DNA of 19,968 nt from 2-02-FULL-43-11-A sp964477065 (GTDB lineage Bacteria > Patescibacteriota > Microgenomatia > UBA1406 > HO2-37-13b), in contig CAYZCU010000016.1 in the NCBI GenBank assembly GCA_964477065.1, forward strand, positions 1-19,968, written 5' to 3'. Below are positions 14,502 through 19,968 of the stretch, piece by piece. The notes under the pieces are model-generated. The model was not told the DNA's origin. It saw nothing but the letters and a program-made list of their open reading frames with translations, and searched no databases. The position numbers and the translations under genes were made by a program. Positions within the stretch are counted from its first letter, which is position 1, and each line of letters starts with the position of its first letter.

Positions 14502-16221
14502 TCAGTGTGGTAAGTGACAACATGCCAAGATCTTCACCTGAGCGCGTCCTCACTGACACTGCGAGCTCACTACTTTGAGCTTCCTTGTCGCCTATTATAC
14601 ACATGTAGGGAGTTTTTTGCAATGTCCATGAGCGAATTTTTGCAGGAAGCGTCTTGTTGTCCAGGTCGAGTTCCGTGCGGATGCCAGCAAGTTTTAAAGC
14701 TTCCCTCACTTGTTGTGCATATGCTGTATGCTTTTCACTCACAGGAAGGAGGGCTACCTGTACTGGTGCAAGCCAGAGTGGGAAATTTCCAGCATAATGT
14801 TCAATGAGGAAGGCCATGAATCGTTCATGGACGGACAGAGGTGCACGATGGATAACAAAAACATCTCCATTTTCGTTTCCTACACTATCTGTATACGTCA
14901 GCCCAAATCGGCTTTTAGCAAGAAAATCAAGCTGAATTGTCGACATTGTCTCTTCGCGACCAATCGCCGACCTAAATTGAACATCTACCTTAGGCCCATA
15001 GAAAGCAGCTTCGTCATCAACTTCTGTAAAAGGAACTTTCATTTCTGTGAGCACCTCTCTGAGTACAGATTCTGCATGTTCCCAGTTGTCTGGTTCATTA
15101 ATGTATTTGTCTGTGTGCTGAGGATCCCATTTAGAAAGTCTAAACCAATAGTCGGTAAATCCAAAGACATCGAAGTACTTCATGACTAATGTAAGGACAT
15201 CTTTAAACTCATCTTTAATTTGATCCTTACGGCAGTATATGTGAGCGTCATTCATCGTAAGTCCGCGAACACGAAGAAGTCCTGCAAGAGTCCCTGACAA
15301 TTCATTTCGATACACAGTTCCATATTCAGCAATCCTTAATGGCAGGTCTCGATAGCTCTTTGGAGCATGTTGATAGATACGATGATGATGTGGGCAGTTC
15401 ATCCCTCGCAAATAATACGTTCCATCATCCATAACCATACCTGGGAACATGTCGTCCTTGTAATAAGGGAGGTGTCCAGATGTGAGATAAAGAGCTTCCT
15501 TTGCAATATGAGGAGTCGTAACTCGGACATATCCAGCTTCCTCTTCAGTTTTTTTTGCATACGCCTCGATAGTTTCCTTTATGACATTTCCCTTTGGTAG
15601 CCACATGATAAGTCCTTTGCCAACCATATCATCTATAAAGAATAGGCTCATTTGCTTCCCAATCAGTCGGTGATCCCGCTTCTTTGCCTCTTCAAGCATG
15701 TTCAAATGAGCTTCTAACTCTTCTGCTGAGGGAAAGGCTGTTCCATAGATGCGTGTGAGCATCTTGTTTTTTTCGTCACCCCGCCAGTATGCCCCGGCAA
15801 GTGATAAGAGCTTAAAATGCTTCAATTCTGTAGATGGCCTTTCGACATGTCCTCCTCGACACAAGTCAGTAAATGTGCCTGAGGTATAAAAGGTGAGTTG
15901 TTCTCCTTTTGCAATAATTTCTTCAATCAATTCGAGTTTGTACGGATTGTGCGCAAAGTACGCTCGTGCTTCATCTGGCGACACATCTTTTTTCTCGAAT
16001 GAGGCCCATGAATTACTCAACTTTTTCATCTTCCGCTCAATATCCTTAAGATCTGATTCACTCAGGGGTGTTGAAAATTCAAAATCATAATAAAAACCAT
16101 TTTCAATAGATGGTCCTATGGTTGGCTTTGCATCAGGGTATTGCTCCAAGACGGCTGCTGCGAGCAAATGTGCTGTTGAATGGCGAAGTTTGTCGAGGTA
16201 GTCCTGATCGTGGGTATTCAT
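14455..16221 (-). CDS. thrS: Threonyl-tRNA synthetase (lacking the TGS domain)
   Basis: 588 residues from the ATG at 16221, about 58 shorter than E. coli ThrS. The missing part is the N-terminal TGS domain. The protein opens directly in the editing domain with HSTAHLL (H14, H18) and CRGGH (C121, H125). The catalytic core has the zinc ligands C276 (MNCPHHH), H327 and H458, and class II motifs including FPLWLAP. A C-terminal anticodon-binding domain completes it (from about 487). A GTG at 16239 is an upstream alternative, but a TATAAT sits exactly 6 bases before the ATG at 16221. Downstream infC overlaps the end. Confidence 0.97.
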   Translation of the reverse strand: MNTHDQDYLDKLRHSTAHLLAAAVLEQYPDAKPTIGPSIENGFYYDFEFSTPLSESDLKDIERKMKKLSNSWASFEKKDVSPDEARAYFAHNPYKLELIEEIIAKGEQLTFYTSGTFTDLCRGGHVERPSTELKHFKLLSLAGAYWRGDEKNKMLTRIYGTAFPSAEELEAHLNMLEEAKKRDHRLIGKQMSLFFIDDMVGKGLIMWLPKGNVIKETIEAYAKKTEEEAGYVRVTTPHIAKEALYLTSGHLPYYKDDMFPGMVMDDGTYYLRGMNCPHHHRIYQHAPKSYRDLPLRIAEYGTVYRNELSGTLAGLLRVRGLTMNDAHIYCRKDQIKDEFKDVLTLVMKYFDVFGFTDYWFRLSKWDPQHTDKYINEPDNWEHAESVLREVLTEMKVPFTEVDDEAAFYGPKVDVQFRSAIGREETMSTIQLDFLAKSRFGLTYTDSVGNENGDVFVIHRAPLSVHERFMAFLIEHYAGNFPLWLAPVQVALLPVSEKHTAYAQQVREALKLAGIRTELDLDNKTLPAKIRSWTLQKTPYMCIIGDKEAQSSELAVSVRTRSGEDLGMLSLTTLIDQLRSDIDKKTNTR

Positions 16222-16227
16222 GGTTCT

Positions 16228-16233
16228 ATTATA
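16228..16233 (-). promoter_or_regulatory. Putative -10 element (TATAAT) of thrS-infC-rpmI-rplT
   Basis: A perfect TATAAT lies exactly 6 bases before the thrS ATG. This leaves no room for a T-box or for the tRNA-like operator leader known from E. coli thrS, so transcription is probably leaderless. Confidence 0.6.
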
Positions 16234-16246
16234 GCTCACGTATGAA

Positions 16247-16573
16247 TTATGTGCGAGTGGTTACAGTAGGCGACGCAGACATGACGAATCTTTGAGGATG
16301 AAGTTGACAACCAGCACACAGTATTTCAGCTTCGACCCTATCTCCCTCACCACTGGATCGAGCTCTATCGATACCAGTCGGTGCAAGTGTCCCTCGAACA
16401 CTTGTGTCGTGTGCCAAAGGACACGTTACAGAAACATAGGTAAATCCACTATCAACCTTTGGAAGTGGAATGGTTACAATAAAGTAGCGAGGTCGGCCAT
16501 TATCTGCACGAGGTGTTTGTAGATAGACAGGGCATAGTTGTCCAACATCTACTCGAGCAACTAATCTGTCCAT
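16247..16573 (-). CDS. Hypothetical Cys-containing protein next to tRNA-Val
   Basis: 108 residues, no recognised family. The composition looks like a real beta-rich soluble protein (RPRYFIVTIPLPKVDSGFTY segment). It has four cysteines in a scattered CP, TCPLAH and CAGCQLH arrangement that could bind a metal. The ATG is 18 bases after the 3' end of tRNA-Val on the same strand, and no -10 box of the type seen before other genes is present, so it may be transcribed through the tRNA and released by tRNA processing. Evidence against: there is no family match, and the frame could be fortuitous. It ends with TAA, 25 bases before the thrS start. Confidence 0.5.
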   Translation of the reverse strand: MDRLVARVDVGQLCPVYLQTPRADNGRPRYFIVTIPLPKVDSGFTYVSVTCPLAHDTSVRGTLAPTGIDRARSSGEGDRVEAEILCAGCQLHPQRFVMSASPTVTTRT

Positions 16574-16591
16574 AGGTATATGAGGAGTCTG

Positions 16592-16665
16592 TGGTCGCTA
16601 CAGGACTTGAACCTGTGACCTCTGCAATGTCAATGCAACGCTCTAGCCAGCTGAGCTAAGCGACC
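16592..16665 (-). tRNA. tRNA-Val (anticodon GAC)
   Basis: On the minus strand the acceptor stem GGTCGCT pairs with AGCGACC, the D-arm is GCTC/GAGC, and the anticodon stem TTGCA/TGCAG (one T-G pair) closes the loop TTGACAT with anticodon GAC. The T-arm is ACAGG-TTCAAGT-CCTGT. The discriminator is A (16592). The next bases are CAG, so CCA is not encoded and must be added after transcription. Confidence 0.97.
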
Positions 16666-16692
16666 AATGTTTCGTACAGACTGCTAGGACTT

Positions 16693-16721
16693 ATCTTACC
16701 AGCAAGAGTACATTTGCGCAA
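16693..16721 (-). promoter_or_regulatory. Putative promoter of tRNA-Val (-35 TTGCGC, -10 TAAGAT)
   Basis: TTGCGC (16716-16721) and TAAGAT (16693-16698) are separated by 17 bases, and TGG precedes the -10 (extended -10 pattern). The predicted start lies about 20 bases before the tRNA. Unlike the promoters of the protein genes, this one has a recognisable -35 and a leader. Confidence 0.5.
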
Positions 16722-16750
16722 GATCAGAATGCAATCCGCTACCAAGAGAA

Positions 16751-17302
16751 TTAGTTGGAGCTACGGGCTACGGATGCCTCTGGAGAGTCAGTCGTACTTT
16801 TTTGAGATGCAAAGGCACTGCCCCGCTTTGCTTTTTGCTTGCCTCGAGCAACTGAATACCACATTGCTGATGAGATTTTTCTACGTATATTTTTGACATA
16901 ATCAAGAAGAAGACCATAGTACTCAATGTGATAAATGCCTACTTTTTCAGGTACCGCTTGGGATGTTGCATTTTCAATCCGTGTCAGCTCAGCAGTGATA
17001 GATGAGCCTTCTGCCCGAGCGATAGATACTTCACGACTAATCTGCGAAAGTAAGCTCTCAATGCGAGCTTTATTGTCGTGATTTTCACGATACGTTGACG
17101 CATCAAAAATGCGTGTGAACTCAGGGTTCGCAAATTTTTGCTTGTTCTCTGCAGGCTTTTCAGAATGATCTGGCGTTCGTGTTGAAAATTCTGGGCGAAC
17201 GAAGCTTTTTTGCGGAGAGGATTCCTGTCCACTATTCTTGAGGACTTCTTGAGGAGCTATGTGCGTTTTGGACTGTTGTGCCAGTCCCTTTTGTCCTGAC
17301 AT
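16751..17302 (-). CDS. DUF5660-like protein
   Basis: 183 residues. The N-terminal half (1-65) is Ser/Gln/Pro/Lys-rich and probably disordered. The middle (about 75-115) is predicted helical coiled coil (IESLLSQISREVSIARAEGS). The second half holds VGIYHIEYYGLLLDYVKNIRRKI (about 122-144) followed by a W and a basic stretch, a pattern that I associate with DUF5660, a family of unknown function known mainly from CPR genomes. The tail is again Ser/Lys-rich. A TATAAT lies 9 bases before the ATG. It stands between tig and the tRNA on the same strand. The family call is from memory of the motif pattern; the function is unknown. Confidence 0.75.
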   Translation of the reverse strand: MSGQKGLAQQSKTHIAPQEVLKNSGQESSPQKSFVRPEFSTRTPDHSEKPAENKQKFANPEFTRIFDASTYRENHDNKARIESLLSQISREVSIARAEGSSITAELTRIENATSQAVPEKVGIYHIEYYGLLLDYVKNIRRKISSAMWYSVARGKQKAKRGSAFASQKSTTDSPEASVARSSN

Positions 17303-17311
17303 ATGGTAGCA

Positions 17312-17317
17312 ATTATA
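17312..17317 (-). promoter_or_regulatory. Putative -10 element (TATAAT) of the DUF5660-like gene
   Basis: TATAAT lies 9 bases before the ATG at 17302, at the very end of the upstream trigger factor gene. A leader would be about 2-3 bases. Confidence 0.45.
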
Positions 17318-18181
17318 CTACAGGTTGCCCAAAAAATCAAGGATCTTCTGCTTACGCAACATCATGCCATAAACATATGCGTTCTGACGTGCTTCCTTTT
17401 TGCTTGCCTCATCGGGCATGCTTTCAATCATGGTCTCTATCTCAGCATTTTCGATGGTGATTTTCTCATCATCCCCAATTCCATTGAGCGCATATTCGAG
17501 CTTATATGTATTTATGATATCTTTTTTAAACTCTTCACGCAACTCGTCTTGTGTTGTTTTGCGTGATTCAAGATATGATTCGATAGTGAGTCCAATTCTA
17601 CGAATGTCGTCAATAAGTCGAGCTAAGCGCTGATTGATTTCTTCATCAATAATGAGGTCAGAAAGCTCGATATCTGTCTGCTCAAGAAGCTCTTTCAGCA
17701 CATCATTGAGAAATTTTTCGCGCTTTTCAACCGCCCCTTTATCTGCTGTATCATCTTTTCCAGGAACCCAAATTTCATCCTTTTTTGCATTGCCACGGAC
17801 TTTTTTGACAATTTTTTTGTAATCAGGGATTTTGACCTGAGGGGCAAGTGCGATTGTCATCGTCAGTATCCAATCTTCACCCTCTTTTGCATGTTTGAGA
17901 TCTACTTTAGGTGAAATGACGGGCTGGAACTTTTCAGCTTCAAGAAGGGCCTTATAGGCATCTGGAAGAAGTGTTTGAATAAGCTGATCGTAAATGACTT
18001 CTTTACCGGTATTTTTTTCAACAAGAGCGACTGGTGCTTTCCCTTCGCGGAAGCCTTCGATTTTGGCTTTTTTAGCGTACGTCGTCAAAGCTTGAGCGTA
18101 GCGCTTCGTAATATCCTCTTGAGGAATGGTGATATCAAACACAAGTGTTCTATTTGCGTCTGATGTTTTCGTGAATTTCAT
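17318..18181 (-). CDS. tig: Trigger factor without PPIase domain
   Basis: 287 residues against about 430 in E. coli. Trigger factor is the ribosome-bound chaperone at the tunnel exit. The ribosome-docking signature GFREGKAP is at residues 43-50 (F44, R45, K48). The N-terminal domain runs to about 135. The FKBP-type PPIase domain that normally follows is absent, and a short charged linker (about 136-170) leads straight into the helical C-terminal chaperone domain (NDVLKELLEQTDIELSDLIIDEEINQRL onward). The frame is open back to 18292, but the ATG at 18181 gives the proper N-terminus (MKFTKTSDANRTLVFDITIP) and has a TATAAT exactly 6 bases upstream. It ends with TAA. Confidence 0.92.
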   Translation of the reverse strand: MKFTKTSDANRTLVFDITIPQEDITKRYAQALTTYAKKAKIEGFREGKAPVALVEKNTGKEVIYDQLIQTLLPDAYKALLEAEKFQPVISPKVDLKHAKEGEDWILTMTIALAPQVKIPDYKKIVKKVRGNAKKDEIWVPGKDDTADKGAVEKREKFLNDVLKELLEQTDIELSDLIIDEEINQRLARLIDDIRRIGLTIESYLESRKTTQDELREEFKKDIINTYKLEYALNGIGDDEKITIENAEIETMIESMPDEASKKEARQNAYVYGMMLRKQKILDFLGNL

Positions 18182-18187
18182 GTGGCT

Positions 18188-18193
18188 ATTATA
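18188..18193 (-). promoter_or_regulatory. Putative -10 element (TATAAT) of tig
   Basis: A perfect TATAAT lies exactly 6 bases before the tig ATG, the same geometry as at thrS, pheS and rpmF. Confidence 0.55.
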
Positions 18194-18215
18194 CATCATC
18201 CAGCCGTGATTTGTG

Positions 18216-19094
18216 CTATGGGTATGTGATGGATGCGTCATCGAGGAGATGAACCATATGTGATAGGGCGGCAGACATTTCTGTTGATCCACGCGTCAAA
18301 CCAGGTCTGCGATTCAGCTCAAGGACAAAATTCTTACCTGTTTTTGTTGAAGTGACAATATCAACCCCTGCCCAGTTTAAACCCAGACTTTGTGATGAAT
18401 CTTGTGCAATATCATGAACAAGCGGTGGCAGATCGCCAGAAAGCATAAAATCTTCAGTAGCACCAAGATAGGCATTGTTGCGATACTCACCCTCCTTGCG
18501 TGTTCTTTTTTCAGCAGAAAGCATGAGTCCTTGACCAATAATCACGCGATAATCAAAATCATTAGGAATAAATGACTGGCAAATATACTGAATCTTTTTG
18601 CTAAAAAATGGCAGGGCATCCATAAATTCTTGCTCATTTTGAATGTAGAACATATCGCTTCCCAGTGTGCCACGTGAACTTTTCATGATAAAAGGATATC
18701 GACAAAATTTGACGATCGAATCAAGTCGACGAGCAAGCTGAGAGGTATGTGAATAATATGTTTTAGGAATCCGCACATTTTTGATGCTCAAAGCAAGCAT
18801 GTCGCTGAGCTTGGAGCCTTCAGCTTCTACAGGCGTATGAGGGATATTTTTATGAGTAAGAAAAAGTGCAACTGCATGGGCGATTGGTCGTGGTGCCCAT
18901 GAGCTATGTATCCATACAAAGTCAAAGTGTGAGATATCTACGCCGTGCACTGTTATTGTTGTTCGTGCTCCCTTGATAAAAAATTCAAGGCTTTTATATG
19001 AGGCTACAGTGAGCTCATAGTCGCAAAGATCCTCAACCTGCTGTGCAAGTTCACGAAGTTCCTTTTGACCACCAAGAACAAGTAATTTTTTCAT
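18216..19094 (-). CDS. RimK-like ATP-grasp ligase
   Basis: 292 residues. ATP-grasp enzymes form C-N bonds through an acyl-phosphate. Seen: an N-terminal alpha/beta domain (MKKLLVLGG start), then the ATP-grasp fold with the first lysine in FIMKSSRGTLGSDM (K138 and a Gly-rich loop), the hinge QSFIPNDFDYRV at 173-184, a K-R-x-x-K-E-G-E-Y-R-x-N-N segment at 196-207, D245 in WAGVDIV, and the metal-binding E259-x-N261 in LELNRRPGL. The layout fits RimK/LysX-type ligases that add amino acids to a peptide or protein carboxylate, but no substrate can be named. No partner gene is nearby. A promoter with an unusual repeat cluster lies upstream (19153-19192). Confidence 0.85.
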   Translation of the reverse strand: MKKLLVLGGQKELRELAQQVEDLCDYELTVASYKSLEFFIKGARTTITVHGVDISHFDFVWIHSSWAPRPIAHAVALFLTHKNIPHTPVEAEGSKLSDMLALSIKNVRIPKTYYSHTSQLARRLDSIVKFCRYPFIMKSSRGTLGSDMFYIQNEQEFMDALPFFSKKIQYICQSFIPNDFDYRVIIGQGLMLSAEKRTRKEGEYRNNAYLGATEDFMLSGDLPPLVHDIAQDSSQSLGLNWAGVDIVTSTKTGKNFVLELNRRPGLTRGSTEMSAALSHMVHLLDDASITYP

Positions 19095-19152
19095 ATCAAT
19101 CTGCAGAATAAATAAGGTGCGAGTTATAACAGGAGCTGTAGGAGCAATCTAT

Positions 19153-19192
19153 TCTGACATAAGTATATCAGATTATGTCAGAGAATGTCGGA
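19153..19192. repeat. Cluster of four 10-bp units (one inverted, three direct): possible operator
   Basis: Read on the plus strand, TCTGACATAA is followed directly by GTATATCAGA, TTATGTCAGA and GAATGTCGGA. The first and third units are perfect reverse complements (10-base arms, 10-base spacer). The last three are direct repeats with consensus (N)(N)AT(A/G)TC(A/G)GA, each exactly 10 bp apart. On the minus strand the spacer carries TGATATACT, an extended -10 (TATACT at 19162-19167), pointing at the ATP-grasp gene 68 bases away. The regular one-helical-turn spacing suggests a protein-binding site. An alternative is a hairpin terminator for the HD gene, but no T-tract follows. Confidence 0.55.
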
Positions 19193-19197
19193 GTGGA

Positions 19198-19851
19198 TTA
19201 CTTTTGGGATTGATGCTGGGTTGCCTCATCAAAGAGAAGCTGTACGAATTCAGTTAAAGCTGGTTCATATGCAGTCCATTCTGTGACATATCTACGAGAT
19301 TCTTCCATACGGGAAGCATCCCACGTATACCCCTCATGCATCCAATCTATAATTTGCATGACAGCCTCAATTTTATCAAGTGCGTAGGCATATCTTCCTT
19401 CTGGTGTCCCTTTTTCAGGATAAGCTTTTGTATTGATGTATTCTTGAAAAAGGTTCTGGTATGCTTGTGCATGTTCAGTTGGCAGTGAAGAAAACAAACT
19501 TTGTGAAGCCTGTATCTCTCGCTCATATTTAGATTGAAATGCCTGCTTGTCAAAAGCATGTCCACCTCCATTATCGTGCTTCCCCATTGGGCTGTAATCA
19601 AGTGCTTGTAGCTCAACAATGTCATGAATGAGAATCATTTTCAATGTGTGAGAGAGGTTGACTTTTGTTTTGAGGTAGGGTTCTAGTTGCAGAGCAAGCA
19701 TCGCCATACGATAGGTATGCTCAGCAACACTATCCCATCTTTCAGGGGTGAAGTGCTCCCAGCCAGGCATGCCTTTGAAGCGAAGAAGCTTTTTCATGCC
19801 ATAAAGGGCGTGGGAAAAATCAAGGAGTCTCTTCAGGTCATTTCTATGCAT
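19198..19851 (-). CDS. HD-domain hydrolase (HDDC2/YfbR-like)
   Basis: 217 residues. HD-domain metal-dependent phosphohydrolases of this group act on nucleoside monophosphates (5'-deoxynucleotidase activity in E. coli YfbR) or related substrates. The metal ligands are visible: H45 in DSVAEHTYRMA, H76-D77 with E80 in LIHDIVEL, and a late Asp in YALDKIEAVMQ. An N-terminal helical stretch precedes it. The exact substrate cannot be told. A TATACT lies 7 bases before the ATG, and the repeat cluster at 19153-19192 follows the stop. Confidence 0.85.
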   Translation of the reverse strand: MHRNDLKRLLDFSHALYGMKKLLRFKGMPGWEHFTPERWDSVAEHTYRMAMLALQLEPYLKTKVNLSHTLKMILIHDIVELQALDYSPMGKHDNGGGHAFDKQAFQSKYEREIQASQSLFSSLPTEHAQAYQNLFQEYINTKAYPEKGTPEGRYAYALDKIEAVMQIIDWMHEGYTWDASRMEESRRYVTEWTAYEPALTEFVQLLFDEATQHQSQK

Positions 19852-19858
19852 AGAGGTA

Positions 19859-19864
19859 AGTATA
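19859..19864 (-). promoter_or_regulatory. Putative -10 element (TATACT) of the HD-domain gene
   Basis: TATACT lies 7 bases before the ATG at 19851, in the short space after the preceding gene's stop. This predicts a leader of 0-1 base. Confidence 0.5.
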
Positions 19865-19877
19865 CTAGATCGTGTCT

Positions 19878-19968
19878 CTACTCCGATTCAGTCACTTCCT
19901 TCGTTGGTCTTTTAGTAATATCTCCGCCGAGAAGTCGAATGATCTTGTCCAGCTTTACATTGAGCTGT
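19878..19968 (-). CDS. C-terminal end of an unidentified protein (possibly a CPR zinc-ribbon protein)
   Basis: The last 29 codons of a minus-strand gene running off the right edge, ending in TAG. The visible tail, LNVKLDKIIRLLGGD followed by a charged end, is a short amphipathic helix. A similar 'LNxKLDKIIxLL' end occurs in small CxxCG-type zinc-ribbon proteins common in CPR genomes, where it follows the metal-binding segment. The zinc ribbon itself would lie outside the window, so this is an inference from the tail only. Confidence 0.45.
   Translation of the reverse strand, partial: QLNVKLDKIIRLLGGDITKRPTKEVTESE

Noticed and set aside
14710..15189. Long plus-strand open frame opposite thrS (159 codons)
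   Set aside because: It is a shadow of thrS: Cys/Phe/Ile-rich, without any family signal, and the minus strand encodes intact catalytic motifs.
1..19968. A CRISPR array, transposon, prophage, toxin-antitoxin or defence locus
   Set aside because: No regularly spaced long repeats, no transposase or recombinase, and no recognised defence protein. The window is densely packed housekeeping sequence.
1..19968. Recoded TGA (as in Gracilibacteria and Absconditabacteria)
   Set aside because: No conserved gene contains in-frame TGA, and rnc ends with TGA exactly where the dsRNA-binding domain should end.

Overview
The window comes from a small-genome bacterium, most likely a member of the Candidate Phyla Radiation (Patescibacteria). 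The evidence is a set of trimmed housekeeping proteins (trigger factor without its PPIase domain, ThrS without TGS, PheT without the EMAP-like tRNA-binding domain), a DUF5660-like protein, and the tail of what looks like a CPR zinc-ribbon protein. No reading frame contains an internal stop and all three stop codons occur as stops (for example TGA ends rnc), so the genetic code is standard. I cannot assign the class. A run of ten N at 370-379 is an assembly gap.

Layout. (1) 1-2115, plus strand: the end of a type IV pilus inner-membrane module pilM-pilN-pilO; pilM lacks its start and is broken by the N gap. (2) 2137-3935, minus strand: rpmF-nusB-rnc-rpsP-khpA, an RNA-processing and ribosome operon with a second promoter before rpsP. 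(3) 3994-5031, plus strand: a Tat-signal metallophosphoesterase like YkuE. (4) 5087-7219, minus: recG, then a 40-residue membrane protein gene (7255-7377). (5) 7423-10077, plus: a class A penicillin-binding protein with a long C-terminal extension. (6) 10061-16221, minus: thrS-infC-rpmI-rplT-pheS-pheT and a small coupled gene, the same order as in Escherichia coli. (7) 16247-19851, minus: a small Cys-containing protein, tRNA-Val(GAC), a DUF5660-like protein, trigger factor, an ATP-grasp ligase and an HD-domain hydrolase. The last 91 bases are the end of another minus-strand gene.

The genes serve translation (aminoacyl-tRNA synthetases, IF-3, four ribosomal proteins, trigger factor), RNA processing (RNase III, NusB, KhpA), DNA repair (RecG), the cell wall (PBP) and the pilus. 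I found no phage, transposon, CRISPR, toxin-antitoxin or defence system, and no gap between genes exceeds 300 bases.

The most notable pattern is regulatory. A TATAAT/TATACT-like hexamer sits 6-11 bases before the ATG of nearly every operon-leading gene, exactly 6 bases in rpmF, pheS, thrS and tig. Such transcripts would be leaderless or nearly so. I also saw no convincing Shine-Dalgarno sequence before any gene in the window. A second notable site is a 40-bp cluster of four 10-bp units around an extended -10 upstream of the ATP-grasp gene.
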